Shown in pieces: positions 16,266-24,992 of a stretch of 64,000 bases of DNA. The stretch is from Streptomyces oryzae (GTDB lineage: Bacteria > Actinomycetota > Actinomycetes > Streptomycetales > Streptomycetaceae): assembly GCF_017676365.1 (NCBI RefSeq), contig NZ_JADKMA010000014.1:1-64000 (forward strand), read 5' to 3'. The notes under the pieces are model-generated. The model had not been told where the DNA came from and searched no databases. It worked only from the letters and a program-made list of their open reading frames with translations. Made by a program: the position numbers and the translations under genes. The number at the start of each line of letters is the position of its first letter. Positions within the stretch are counted from its first letter, which is position 1.

Positions 16266-17777
16266 ATGACCGATCCCGCGCTGGAAGTGCTGCGCACCCG
16301 CCCGGAGCTGGCGGAACTGGCCGCGTTCCCCTTCGGCTTCGACCTGAGCCGGGCGTATCACCTCGAAGAGGTGCACCTGGCCTCGGGTGCGTCGCTGGAG
16401 CCGATCGCCGGTGACGACACGGGCGGCACGTACTTCCTGTGCGGCGGAACGGCCGTGCTGCACGCGTCCTGCGACGGGTACGCCTCGCTGGTCGCGGACA
16501 GCGTCGGTGAGGCGCTGGAGATGCTCATCAGGCTGCCATGGTGGTGCGAGGACGTCTCCGCGGAGATGAGCGAGGAGGAACTGATGGCCGCTGTCCGCGC
16601 GGCGGACGACGGGATACGGGAGGAACTGGCCCCCGAACTGGACGAGCTGGAGGCGCAGCGGACGGCGTTGCTCAGCGGTCTGGGTCTGCCGGACCGGCCC
16701 CTTGCCGAGCTCGCGGCCATGTCGGATGCCGCCACCCGGCGTACCGAACCGGACCATGTGCTGCTCAACTCCCGGGAGTTGCTGGCGTACCGGCTGGAGG
16801 AGCCCTTCCGGCAGCCGCTGCACGAGATCGTCCTCGGGCCGGGCCGGGAGGTGCTGGAGCGGATGCGCTCGGGCGATTCCGATGCTCGGTCCGGGGCCGG
16901 CGCATGGGCGGAGTCGGCCGACGACCCGGTGCTGCGCGCGGGGGTGCTGCGGGCGGCGCAGTTCGACCGCCGGGCAGGCGACCTGCCGCTGCTGCGCTTT
17001 CTGCTGGAACGCGAGTGCGCCCAGCGGACGGAGTGGTACGAGGAGCGGCGGCTGGCCGCGATGCTGGTGGCCCTGCACGGGCAGGAGCGGGACGTGCCGC
17101 TGCTGCGGTCGGCCACCGCAGGGCAGGTCACCGACAGCGCATCGGCCGTGCGTTGGGCCCACGCCCAGGAGGGGAAGCGGCACGGGCGCGAGGTGGCCGC
17201 GGAGAGCGAGTTCACCTGGATCGAACTGGCCCGCCGACAGGGGCGCGTCGAGCACGCACGGGTCGCCCTCATCCGCATGCTGGACGACACGGGCCCGGAC
17301 GCGGAGCGGCTCCGCGAGCTGAGCCGGGCGCTGGAGCGTATCGGCGACCACGCCCAGGCGGCCCGCGCCCAGTCCCACCTCCTCTCGCTCCAGGACACAG
17401 CATGGGAGCGGGCCTCGGAGGCGTACGCACTGGCCAGGCTGGAGCGCGGCAAGGGCGACCTGACAGCAGCGGCGCGGGCGCTGGAGGCGGCGCGAGCCGC
17501 GGTCGGAGCCGGTGGCACCGATGGCACAGCGGGATCCGTGCCGGACGAGACGGTCTCCGAGTGGCACCGCCGGGGGCTCGGCAGGCTGATCACCGAGCAG
17601 CATCTGGAGCTGACGCTGGCCGCTGCCGGGGCAGGCGACAGTGAGCTGGCCCGGACCACGATGACGCACGCGAGGCTGCTGCTCGACACGATCGGCAAGG
17701 AGTCGGCGAAGGCGCTCAGCAAGCTGTCCACACGGGCGAAATGGGCGGTGGCCGCCCTCCCACGGGCCGGCCGCTGA
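16266..17777 (+). CDS. Unknown protein, possible SUKH-like N-terminus and helical repeats
   Basis: A 503-residue cytoplasmic protein with no membrane segment. The N-terminal 90 residues (FPFGFDLSRAYHLEEVHLA, EPIAGDDTGGTYFLCGG, DSVGEALEMLI) loosely resemble SMI1/KNR4 (SUKH) folds. The remainder is Glu/Arg/Ala/Leu-rich and probably forms TPR-like helical repeats (RALERIGDHAQAARAQSHLL, ASEAYALARLERGKGDL). The ATG at 16266 follows a GTTAGGGT stretch but no strong ribosome-binding site. It is divergent from the siderophore-binding gene. Function unknown; SUKH domains occur in immunity proteins, but no toxin gene is next to it. Confidence 0.65.
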   Translation: MTDPALEVLRTRPELAELAAFPFGFDLSRAYHLEEVHLASGASLEPIAGDDTGGTYFLCGGTAVLHASCDGYASLVADSVGEALEMLIRLPWWCEDVSAEMSEEELMAAVRAADDGIREELAPELDELEAQRTALLSGLGLPDRPLAELAAMSDAATRRTEPDHVLLNSRELLAYRLEEPFRQPLHEIVLGPGREVLERMRSGDSDARSGAGAWAESADDPVLRAGVLRAAQFDRRAGDLPLLRFLLERECAQRTEWYEERRLAAMLVALHGQERDVPLLRSATAGQVTDSASAVRWAHAQEGKRHGREVAAESEFTWIELARRQGRVEHARVALIRMLDDTGPDAERLRELSRALERIGDHAQAARAQSHLLSLQDTAWERASEAYALARLERGKGDLTAAARALEAARAAVGAGGTDGTAGSVPDETVSEWHRRGLGRLITEQHLELTLAAAGAGDSELARTTMTHARLLLDTIGKESAKALSKLSTRAKWAVAALPRAGR

Positions 17778-17787
17778 CGCCGCTGGA

Positions 17788-18435
17788 CTACCCCCTCCGC
17801 CGACGCTGCCCCGCGTAGAACGTCGCCGCGGCGATCAGCGCGGTGAGACCAGTCGTGACCCCGAGAGTGATCTCCGTGGTGTTCCGCTGGTCGGGGCCGT
17901 CGGGCAGCCGCGGGTCGAGCAGACCGAGCGGATCTTTGCGGATCTCGACGCGGTCGCCCTTCTCGGCCTGCCCGAAGCAGTTCTCCTGCTGCGACACCTC
18001 GTACGTCTCGTGGTCGCCGCCCGTCTCCTCGACGGTGCAGAACATGTCCGGGCCGCGGCGGTTGTGCTGGTCGGTCACCTCGGTCACCACGGCAGCGACC
18101 GGATCGCCCACGGTCTTCATATAGACCTCGTACACCGCGGGGCCGGCGAAGAGCATCAGCGCGAAGCCGGCGAACGCCACGAGCGTCGCGGCACCCGCGC
18201 GGTGCCAGAGACCGCCGATCAGACACGCGGCGGACGCGACCACCGCCAGCATGAGCACCACGCCGAGCCAGAGCAGCCACTGGCCGATCCCCGCGCCCAG
18301 GATCATCGAGGCGGGGAGGACCACGGCCCACAGCAGCGAGCTGAGGGACTTCCGTGCCCCCGATACCGGTGGCTGCTGCCGAGACTCGAGAGCTGTGGCC
18401 ATGCCGCCTGCCACTGTCGTCCTGTCCCCGCCCAT
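17788..18435 (-). CDS. Four-pass membrane protein with an extracytoplasmic loop, unknown
   Basis: A 215-residue protein. Two or three adjacent membrane spans lie at about 30-95 and a further one at about 95-120. A polar loop of about 70 residues with two cysteines (DMFCTVEETGG, QENCFGQAEKGDRVEI) follows, then a final span and a basic tail. The loop recalls small beta-domains of DUF3592-like membrane proteins. The ATG at 18435 was chosen for the AGGAGA site five bases upstream; a later ATG at 18402 would remove 11 residues. It converges on the preceding unknown gene with 10 bp between stops. Confidence 0.65.
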   Translation of the reverse strand: MGGDRTTVAGGMATALESRQQPPVSGARKSLSSLLWAVVLPASMILGAGIGQWLLWLGVVLMLAVVASAACLIGGLWHRAGAATLVAFAGFALMLFAGPAVYEVYMKTVGDPVAAVVTEVTDQHNRRGPDMFCTVEETGGDHETYEVSQQENCFGQAEKGDRVEIRKDPLGLLDPRLPDGPDQRNTTEITLGVTTGLTALIAAATFYAGQRRRRG

Positions 18436-18686
18436 GTTTTCTCTCCTGTTGCAGCCCGCCGAGGGATCGCCGCGGATACGGTAGCCACCGCCCTCACGCC
18501 GCTGCCCCACACCCCCGCTTTTCCCGCTGTTCCCGGGGCGCCGCCCACCACTGTGGTGCCGTCGGCCTGCCGGCTGCGGGGCGGTGACTGTTCGCCAGAC
18601 GCCGGGATGGATCATGCAGTTCGGATGTCAGCAGCACGCCGGACAGCTTTCCGGGGCGTCCGGTGCATGGAGAGGGGCGGCAACGT

Positions 18687-19610
18687 ATGAGGCTCTGCTT
18701 CCTGGTGGAGGAGCAATACCGCTACGACGGTATGCCCAGGGAAGTGATTCACCGGCTCAGAGCCTGGGGGCATGGTGTGGACGTGCTCCGGCCCGGCAGC
18801 TCGCTGATACGGGTCTCCGAGGACATCCGGGCGGGCAGTCACGACGCCTGGGTGCTCAAGACGGTCTCCGGCGGCCCTGGTCTGACGCTGCTGGAGGCGG
18901 CGGCCTCTGCGGGGCTGGTCACGGTCAACGACGCGCGCTCGATCCGCGGCGTCCGGGACAAGGCGCTCGCCTCGGCCGTCGGCCGGAGCCGCGGCCTGCC
19001 CGTTCCCGTCACCTACGCTGCGCCGCGGCCGGATCTGTTCGCTGAGCTGCCGGGCGCGGCGTTCCCGCTGGTCGTCAAGCCGGCCGAGGGGAGCGCGGGC
19101 AGGGGCGTGCGGCTGGTGTCGTCGCCGGAGCTGCTGCCGCAGCTGAGCGGCGAACTGGCCGGGGAGGGGGTGCTGATAGCCCAGCCGTACGTGCCCAACT
19201 CCGGCCTGGATCTGAAGGTCTACAGCGTCGGCGGTGAACTGTTCGCCACCCAGCGGTGTTCCCCGCTGCACCCCGAGCTGTCGGCCCCCGAGGAGCGTGT
19301 GCCGCTGAGCGCCGAGATCGCCGATCTGGTGGCCGAGACGGGAGACGTCTACGGGCTCGACCTGTACGGCGTGGACGTGCTGCTCGGGCCGGACGGCCCT
19401 GTGGTCGTCGACGTGAACGACTTCCCGAGCTTCCGGCAGGTGCCCGACGCGGTGACGCGGGTGGCGCACACGATCCTCGACCTGGCGCATTCCGGGCCCA
19501 CCGAACCGCCTCCGCCGCCGGCTGCCGCTCCCCGGCCCGCGTCCGCCGGCTCGGCGCAGGCCGCCAGGGTTCCGGTGCAGGCCACCGCGGCGGCCGGTGA
19601 CGTCCGGTGA
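18687..19610 (+). CDS. RimK-like ATP-grasp ligase, first of a coupled pair
   Basis: A 307-residue ATP-grasp protein. FPLVVKPAEGSAGRGVRLV provides the nucleotide-binding lysine and glycine-rich loop, GLDLKVYSVGGELFATQR the central strand, and VVVDVNDFPSF the metal-binding acid/Asn motif. These proteins join a carboxylate to an amine at the cost of ATP, as in glutamate ligases and peptide-modifying enzymes. A Pro/Ala-rich tail of about 45 residues follows. The ATG at 18687 has GGAGAGG upstream. Its stop overlaps the start of the next ATP-grasp gene (GTGA), so the two should be made together. No precursor peptide or amino-acid carrier protein is evident nearby. Confidence 0.8.
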   Translation: MRLCFLVEEQYRYDGMPREVIHRLRAWGHGVDVLRPGSSLIRVSEDIRAGSHDAWVLKTVSGGPGLTLLEAAASAGLVTVNDARSIRGVRDKALASAVGRSRGLPVPVTYAAPRPDLFAELPGAAFPLVVKPAEGSAGRGVRLVSSPELLPQLSGELAGEGVLIAQPYVPNSGLDLKVYSVGGELFATQRCSPLHPELSAPEERVPLSAEIADLVAETGDVYGLDLYGVDVLLGPDGPVVVDVNDFPSFRQVPDAVTRVAHTILDLAHSGPTEPPPPPAAAPRPASAGSAQAARVPVQATAAAGDVR

Positions 19611-20503
19611 GGGTCGCACTGATCACCTCCCGGCCCGGCCATCCGCTCCTGTCCGCCACCACCGCGCTGCTGAGTCCGCACCACCAGGTGGAGGTGATCG
19701 ATCCGGAGGCCTCGGACGGCCCGGCCCCGTACGCCGAAGTGCCCGGCGGCCCGCTTGCCGACGTCCACCTGCTGAAAGCCCGCACGCCGCGCGCGATCGC
19801 GCTGGCCCGCGCTCTGGAGCACCGGGGCGGGGTGGTGCTCAACTCGGCCGCCGCGACCGAACTGTGCCAGGACCGTACGGAGATGGCCGCGCTGGCGCGC
19901 CGGGCCGGGCTGCCGTTCGCACGGACCCGCACCGTGGGCGCGCTGCGGCAACTCGCCGGGACGCGGCTTGCCCGCCCGGTCGTCGTCAAGAGCCGGCACA
20001 GCCGGCGCGGAGACCTGGTCGCCCGCGTCGACGGCGCGGAGGACCTGCGAGCTCTGTGTGCCGTGTGGGCTGCCGAGCCGGTGGTGGTCCAGCCGTTCAC
20101 GGCGAACGACGGCTGGGACCGGAAGGTCTGGGTCATTGCGGGGCAGCTCTTCGCAGCGCTGCGCCGCTCGGAGCTGGCCGGCGCCGAGCGCGGTCCGGCC
20201 GTGCCGCTCGGCCCCGACGACGTTCCCGAGGGGTGGTACGAGCTGGCCCGGAAGGTCGGGTCGGTCTTCCGTCTGGACGTGTACGGCCTCGACCTCATCG
20301 AAACCGCCGACGGACCACTGATCGTGGACATCAACGCGTTTCCGGGAGCACGGGGGCAGGCGGGAGCGCCTCAGGCCCTCGCCGAACTCGTTCTGCGCAA
20401 AGGCGCCGCCGTCCAAGCCCTAGCCCAAGCCCAAGCCGCCCAAGGCGCCGCCGGCCAAGCCGCAGCCGGGCACGCCGCAGCCCCGCCAGCCACGGCCCCG
20501 TAA
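19607..20503 (+). CDS. RimK-like ATP-grasp ligase, second of a coupled pair
   Basis: A 298-residue paralogue-like partner of the preceding gene with the same fold: RPVVVKSRHSRRGDLVARV, WDRKVWVIAGQLFAALRRS, and LIVDINAFPGARG for metal binding. The N-terminus (RVALITSRPGHPL) matches the N-lobe of RimK proteins. The C-terminal 35 residues are an Ala/Gln/Gly repeat-like tail. The GTG start at 19607 lies in the preceding stop codon. The opposite-strand EamA gene ends 7 bp downstream. The two enzymes probably act as a heteromer or in sequence; the substrate is unknown. Confidence 0.78.
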   Translation: MRVALITSRPGHPLLSATTALLSPHHQVEVIDPEASDGPAPYAEVPGGPLADVHLLKARTPRAIALARALEHRGGVVLNSAAATELCQDRTEMAALARRAGLPFARTRTVGALRQLAGTRLARPVVVKSRHSRRGDLVARVDGAEDLRALCAVWAAEPVVVQPFTANDGWDRKVWVIAGQLFAALRRSELAGAERGPAVPLGPDDVPEGWYELARKVGSVFRLDVYGLDLIETADGPLIVDINAFPGARGQAGAPQALAELVLRKGAAVQALAQAQAAQGAAGQAAAGHAAAPPATAP

Positions 20504-20510
20504 GCCCCTC

Positions 20511-21470
20511 TCACTCGCGTTTCCGGGCCGCTTCCCCCGTCCGTACGGCACCCGCGCTGGCGGCCACCACCAGGGCGATCGCGAGGCACTGCGGGAGGGA
20601 GAGCGTCTGGCCGAGGACCAGGAAGCCGGCCAGCGCAGCGATGGCCGGGGCCAGGCTCATCAGCACCGCGAAGGTGGGCGCCGGCAGCCGGCGCAGGGCC
20701 AGCAGTTCCAGGGAGTAGGGCACTCCAGAGGACAGCAGGGCCACGGCCAGCCCGAGCCCCAGCACGCCCGGCTGGAGCAGCGTCGTGCCCGCGGAGCCGA
20801 TCCCGAGCGGCAGGCTCATCAGCGCGGCCACGCTCATCGCCACGGCCAGCCCTTCGAGCCGGGGAAAGCGGGCCCCGGCGCGCGCGTTGCAGACGATGTA
20901 CGCGGCCCACATCGCTCCGGCCCCCAGCGCGAACCCGGCACCGGCCAGGCTGAGTTCGCCGAAGCCGCTCTGTCCGAGCAGGAAGACGCCCACGAGCGCG
21001 AGCCCGGCCCACACCAGACTCAGCGCGCGACGCGCCACGACGACGGACAGCAGCAGCGGGCCGAGGACTTCCAGGGTCACCGCGGGGCCCAGCGGAATCC
21101 GGTCTATCGCTTGGTAGAAGAGGATGTTCATGCCGCCGAGCGCGACCCCGAAGGCGACAGCGACGGCCCAGTCCGTACGGCTGTGGCCGCGCAGCCGGGG
21201 ACGGGAGACGATCAGCAGCAGCACCGCCGCGATCGCCACGCGCAGAGCCACCACGCCGAGCGCGCCGGCGCGGGGGAAGAGCAGTGCGGCCACGGCGGAG
21301 CCGAACTGCACCGAGAGGGAGCCGGCCAGCACCAGTCCGATGCCGCCGAGGCTGCCGGGTCCTGCGGGTGCGGTCACCGTACGGAGCGGGGAGCGGCCGG
21401 CCGCCGCGGTGCCGGGCACTGGTGCGGACTGCGCGCCCGGCGTCGGTGTCTGTGAGGACGGGTTCGTCAT
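20511..21470 (-). CDS. EamA/RhtA-family exporter
   Basis: A 319-residue, ten-span membrane protein made of two EamA halves, of the drug/metabolite transporter superfamily (RhtA-like threonine/homoserine exporters belong here). The GGMNILFYQAIDRIPLGPAVTLEVLGP region in the middle is characteristic of the family. The ATG at 21470 is used because the short N-terminal extension to a GTG at 21479 has no ribosome-binding site. It is divergent from a LysR gene with a shared 69-bp control region and is probably its target. It may export an amino acid or amine. Confidence 0.82.
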   Translation of the reverse strand: MTNPSSQTPTPGAQSAPVPGTAAAGRSPLRTVTAPAGPGSLGGIGLVLAGSLSVQFGSAVAALLFPRAGALGVVALRVAIAAVLLLIVSRPRLRGHSRTDWAVAVAFGVALGGMNILFYQAIDRIPLGPAVTLEVLGPLLLSVVVARRALSLVWAGLALVGVFLLGQSGFGELSLAGAGFALGAGAMWAAYIVCNARAGARFPRLEGLAVAMSVAALMSLPLGIGSAGTTLLQPGVLGLGLAVALLSSGVPYSLELLALRRLPAPTFAVLMSLAPAIAALAGFLVLGQTLSLPQCLAIALVVAASAGAVRTGEAARKRE

Positions 21471-21510
21471 GTGCCTCACGCTATGAAGTCCGCCGCGCGG
21501 CGTGAAATGC

Positions 21511-21537
21511 CTATTGAAGCGCGATTATGCTTCGTAG
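21511..21537. promoter_or_regulatory. LysR-type palindrome in the EamA/LysR divergent interval
   Basis: GAAGC (21516-21520) and GCTTC (21529-21533) form a perfect inverted repeat, flanked by CTA and TAG in near symmetry. It lies immediately upstream of the LysR start at 21540 and 41 bp from the EamA start, where a LysR operator is expected. Confidence 0.5.
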
Positions 21538-21539
21538 GC

Positions 21540-22406
21540 ATGACCATGGAGCTCCGTCACCTGCGGGCCTTCCTCGCCATCGCCGAGGAGGGCACCATCA
21601 CGCGCGCCGCGGCCCGGCTGCACATCGGTCAGCCCGCCCTCTCCCGTACGCTGCGCCAGCTGGAGGGCCATCTCGGCGTCCGCCTGGTCGACCGCTCCAC
21701 ACACCATTTGGAGCTCACCGCCGCCGGCCGCCGCTTCGGCGACAAGGCCGCCGCCGCGCTGGCCGCTGTGGAGACGGCCTTCGACCCGAACTCACTGGCG
21801 GCCCTGCCGCTGCGGCTCGGGCACCCCTGGGCCGCGCTCGGAGACCTGACCGTCCCGCTGCTGCGCCGCTGGGACGCGGAGTACCCCGAGGTGCCGCTGG
21901 AGCTGCGCCGGGTGGACGACCGTACGGCCGGGCTCACCCGGGGCAAGGTCGACGCCGCGCTGCTGCGCGGCGAGGTGACGGCACCCGGCCTGGTCACGGA
22001 GTTGCTGCTGGAGGAGGAGCGAGTGGCGGTGGTACCCGCCGACAGCAGCCTCGCGGAGCGCGGTTCCCTCACGCTCGCGGACCTCACCGAGTGGCCGATC
22101 GCGCTGAACACCGTCGCGGGCACCACGACGCTCGACCTGTGGCCCGCGGCTGTGCGTCCGACGACGACCATCGAGGTCGTCAACACGGACGAGTGGCTGA
22201 CGGCCATCGCCGTGGGCCGCGCCGTGGGGATCTCGACGACGGCCACGCCCCGCCTGCACACCCACCCCACGATCGCCTACCGTCCGCTGACCGACGCCCC
22301 GCCGGTGCCGCTGTTCCTGGCCTGGCGCCGCGGCACCCCGGCCCACCCGGCGCTCCCTCAACTGCTCCGGCTGGCCCGCGAGGTGGCGACCGCGCCGAGC
22401 CCTTGA
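21540..22406 (+). CDS. LysR-family regulator divergent from EamA exporter
   Basis: A 288-residue LysR protein. The winged helix covers about 3-62 (MELRHLRAFLAIAEEGTITRA, IGQPALSRTLRQLEGHLG) and the effector-binding domain the rest (LPLRLGHPWAALGDLTVPLL, VNTDEWLTAIAVGRAVGIS). The ATG at 21540 (or two codons later) gives the canonical start. It probably regulates the divergent exporter in response to its substrate. Confidence 0.87.
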   Translation: MTMELRHLRAFLAIAEEGTITRAAARLHIGQPALSRTLRQLEGHLGVRLVDRSTHHLELTAAGRRFGDKAAAALAAVETAFDPNSLAALPLRLGHPWAALGDLTVPLLRRWDAEYPEVPLELRRVDDRTAGLTRGKVDAALLRGEVTAPGLVTELLLEEERVAVVPADSSLAERGSLTLADLTEWPIALNTVAGTTTLDLWPAAVRPTTTIEVVNTDEWLTAIAVGRAVGISTTATPRLHTHPTIAYRPLTDAPPVPLFLAWRRGTPAHPALPQLLRLAREVATAPSP

Positions 22407-22496
22407 TGGGGCGCCGGCCCCTTGAGGAGGGGACCGGCCGCTTCGAGGAGAGGGAACCGCCCCCGTCGGCCACTCATGATCTCTATGCTGAGGGAC

Positions 22497-23483
22497 ATGG
22501 TGGACATACCTCTTTCGGCACTGGAAGTCGCGGTCGTCCAAGCGGGCGCCCAAGTCGCGGACACCTTGCGGGACACCGCGGCGTTCGCACAGGAGATGGA
22601 ACGGCTGGGCTACCACCGGATCTGGTACGCCGAGCACCACCACTCGCCCGCGATCGGCGCCTTCCCTCCCGTCGTACTGATCGCCCACGCCGCCGCTTCG
22701 ACCTCGGCGATCCGCCTCGGCTCCGGCGGAGTGCTGGCCCCCAACCACGCGCCGCTGATGCTGGCGGAGCAGTTCGGCACGCTGGCCGCCCTGCACCCCG
22801 ACCGCGTCGACCTGGGCATCGGCCGCGGCCCCGGCACCTTCGACGAGACCATCGCGCGGGCACTGCGCCGCGGAGCCGGTCCTACGACGGACGCGGAGTA
22901 CCGGGACGACGTGTCCGCCGCCCTGTCGTTCCTGGTGGACGAGGTCGCGCTGGGCCCGCTGCCGGAGCCGTGGCTGCTGGCCTCCTCCACCGCGGGGGCC
23001 ACGCTCGCCGCCGAGCTCGGCCTGCCGGTCGCCGTCGCCCATCACATCCGGCCGGACAACACCCACGCGGTCCTCGAGAGATACCGGGCGGCGTTCAGCC
23101 CGTCCCGCTGGTGCGAGCAGCCACGGGTGCTGGTGTGCGTGGAGACGGTGTGCGCCGAGACGGAGGAAGAGGCCGCCTGGCTGGCCGGGCCGATGGACGT
23201 CGTCAAGGCCGGACTCCTCAAGGGAGCCAGCGAGGTCCCCTTCCCCACGCCCGAGCAGGCGGCAGCTCACCCCTTCACCGCCGAGGAGCGGCAGGCCCTT
23301 GCGGGCTTCCGCGCCCAGCAGGCCACCGGGAGGCCGGAGACCGTCGTGCACCGGCTGGCTCAACTCGCCGACGAGACCGGGGCGGACGAGCTGATGCTGA
23401 CCACGCCCGTCTACGGCCTCGGCGAGCGCGTTCGCTCCTATGAGCTCGTCAAGAAGTATGCGGAGGCCGCCGCCGCGGGCTAG
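22497..23483 (+). CDS. LLM-class (luciferase-like) flavin-dependent oxidoreductase
   Basis: About 328 residues of the bacterial-luciferase fold. MVDIPLSALE is the usual start of this subgroup. YHRIWYAEHHHSPAIG, SAIRLGSGGVLAPNHAPLMLAEQFGTL and DLGIGRGPG are its signature strands and flavin-binding loops, and PVYGLGERVRSYELV closes the chain. It would use FMNH2 or F420; the substrate is unknown. In-frame ATGs at 22485 and 22476 are alternatives. A TATGCT hexamer at 22483-22488 placed just before the ATG at 22497 would allow a leaderless transcript. Confidence 0.82.
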   Translation: MVDIPLSALEVAVVQAGAQVADTLRDTAAFAQEMERLGYHRIWYAEHHHSPAIGAFPPVVLIAHAAASTSAIRLGSGGVLAPNHAPLMLAEQFGTLAALHPDRVDLGIGRGPGTFDETIARALRRGAGPTTDAEYRDDVSAALSFLVDEVALGPLPEPWLLASSTAGATLAAELGLPVAVAHHIRPDNTHAVLERYRAAFSPSRWCEQPRVLVCVETVCAETEEEAAWLAGPMDVVKAGLLKGASEVPFPTPEQAAAHPFTAEERQALAGFRAQQATGRPETVVHRLAQLADETGADELMLTTPVYGLGERVRSYELVKKYAEAAAAG

Positions 23484-23524
23484 AGCGGGTTCGGCGGGGC
23501 GTCTCTCCGGTGGCGGATGGATGG

Positions 23525-23553
23525 TTGACGACCTTCGTTCACAACTCTAATCT
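23525..23553 (+). promoter_or_regulatory. Vegetative-type promoter of glucarate dehydratase gene
   Basis: TTGACG (23525-23530), 17 bp, then TAATCT (23548-23553): an almost ideal HrdB-type promoter 39 bp upstream of the start codon. Confidence 0.7.
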
Positions 23554-23555
23554 CC

Positions 23556-23590
23556 GTCTCCATACATAGACGTCATCCATATGGGGAGAC
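23556..23590. promoter_or_regulatory. Inverted repeat over the start point and ribosome-binding site of gudD
   Basis: GTCTCCATA (23556-23564) pairs with TATGGGGAGAC (23580-23590), the second arm having two extra G. It begins at the expected transcription start and ends in the GGGGAG ribosome-binding site. It could be a repressor operator or an RNA hairpin that hides the site. Confidence 0.5.
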
Positions 23591-23591
23591 G

Positions 23592-24950
23592 ATGACCCCG
23601 ACACCGAGACCGACTCCGACGCCGGCCGCGGCGTCCGGACCGCGCCGGACGCCGCGGGCCGGCTCGCTCGTCATCAGCGAGGTGCGGCTCACCCCGATCC
23701 TGGTGGCCGACCCTCCGCTGCTGAACACCCAGGGCGTGCACCAGCCGTACACCCCGCGCCTGATCATCGAGGTGGTCACTGCGGACGGCGTGACCGGAGT
23801 CGGCGAGACGTACGGGGACACCAAATACCTGGAGCTCGCGCAGCCGCTGGCGGGCAAGCTGGCCGGACACAGGATCACGGAGCTGAACGGACTCTCCGCG
23901 CTGGCCGAGGAGGTCGCGGTCAACGCGGCGCGGGTCGAGAACTCGGTGGACGTCGGCGGGCTGCGCGGCGTGCAGACGGCGGACAAGCTGCGGCTCTCGG
24001 TGGTCTCCGGCTTCGAGGTGGCCTGCCTGGACGCCTGGGGCAAGACGGCGGGTCTGCCGGTGCACGCGCTGCTGGGCGGCAAAGTGCGCGACCGCGTGGA
24101 GTACAGCGCCTATCTCTTCTACCGCTGGAAGGAGCACCCCCGCGCGGCGGGCGGCCAGGCGGACGACTGGGGCGCTGCGGCCGACCCGGCGGGCGTGGTG
24201 GCCCAGGCCGAACGCTTCGCCGAGACCTACGGCTTCACCTCTTTCAAGCTCAAGGGCGGCGTCTTCGAGCCCGACCAGGAGATCGCCGCGATCCGCGCCC
24301 TGGCCGAGCGGTTCCCGGGCCGGCCGCTGCGGCTGGACCCCAACGGCGCCTGGTCCGTGCCCACCTCGCTGCATGTGGCCACGGAGCTGCGGGGCGTTCT
24401 GGAGTATCTGGAGGACCCCACCAGCGGTACGGCCCGGATGGCCGAGGTCGCCGCGGAGGCCGGTGTTCCGCTGGCCACCAACATGTGTGTGACCACCTTC
24501 GGCGAGATCCGCGAGGCGTTCACCAAGGACGCCGTGCAGGTCGTCCTCTCCGACCACCACTACTGGGGCGGGCTGCGCAACACCCGTGAACTCGCCGCCG
24601 TCTGCCGTGCGTTCGGCGTCGGCCTGTCCATGCACTCCAACACCCACCTGGGCATCAGCCTCGCCGCGATGACCCACGTCGCGGCCACCGTGCCGAACCT
24701 CGACTACGCCTGCGACAGCCACTACCCCTGGCAGACCGAGGACGTCATCACCGAGCGGCTCGCCTTCCGCGACGGCTGCCTCGACGTCACCGACACCCCC
24801 GGGCTCGGAGTCGAGCTCGACCCCGCCAAGCTCGCGCCGCTGCACCAGCGGTGGCTGGACGACGACGGGACGATGCGGGACCGGGACGACGCCGCCGCGA
24901 TGCGCGTGGCCGACCCCGGCTGGACCACGCCCCGCACCCCGCGCTGGTAG
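23592..24950 (+). CDS. gudD: Glucarate dehydratase, enolase superfamily
   Basis: A 452-residue enzyme that dehydrates D-glucarate to 5-keto-4-deoxy-glucarate. The active-site set is complete: Lys219-X-Lys221 (FKLKGG), metal ligands Asp249 (RLDPNGAW), Glu274 (YLEDPTSG) and Asn297 (ATNMCVT), then Asp321 (LSDHHYWGG) and His348 (SMHSNTHLG). The first 25 residues are a Thr/Pro/Arg-rich extension absent from typical members. No other glucarate gene (aldolase, dehydrogenase, transporter) is adjacent. A good promoter and an inverted repeat over the ribosome-binding site suggest substrate-controlled expression. Confidence 0.9.
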   Translation: MTPTPRPTPTPAAASGPRRTPRAGSLVISEVRLTPILVADPPLLNTQGVHQPYTPRLIIEVVTADGVTGVGETYGDTKYLELAQPLAGKLAGHRITELNGLSALAEEVAVNAARVENSVDVGGLRGVQTADKLRLSVVSGFEVACLDAWGKTAGLPVHALLGGKVRDRVEYSAYLFYRWKEHPRAAGGQADDWGAAADPAGVVAQAERFAETYGFTSFKLKGGVFEPDQEIAAIRALAERFPGRPLRLDPNGAWSVPTSLHVATELRGVLEYLEDPTSGTARMAEVAAEAGVPLATNMCVTTFGEIREAFTKDAVQVVLSDHHYWGGLRNTRELAAVCRAFGVGLSMHSNTHLGISLAAMTHVAATVPNLDYACDSHYPWQTEDVITERLAFRDGCLDVTDTPGLGVELDPAKLAPLHQRWLDDDGTMRDRDDAAAMRVADPGWTTPRTPRW

Positions 24951-24992
24951 CCCCTGCCACCCCACACCCGCGCTCCGTCCCCTCCCCGGCCG

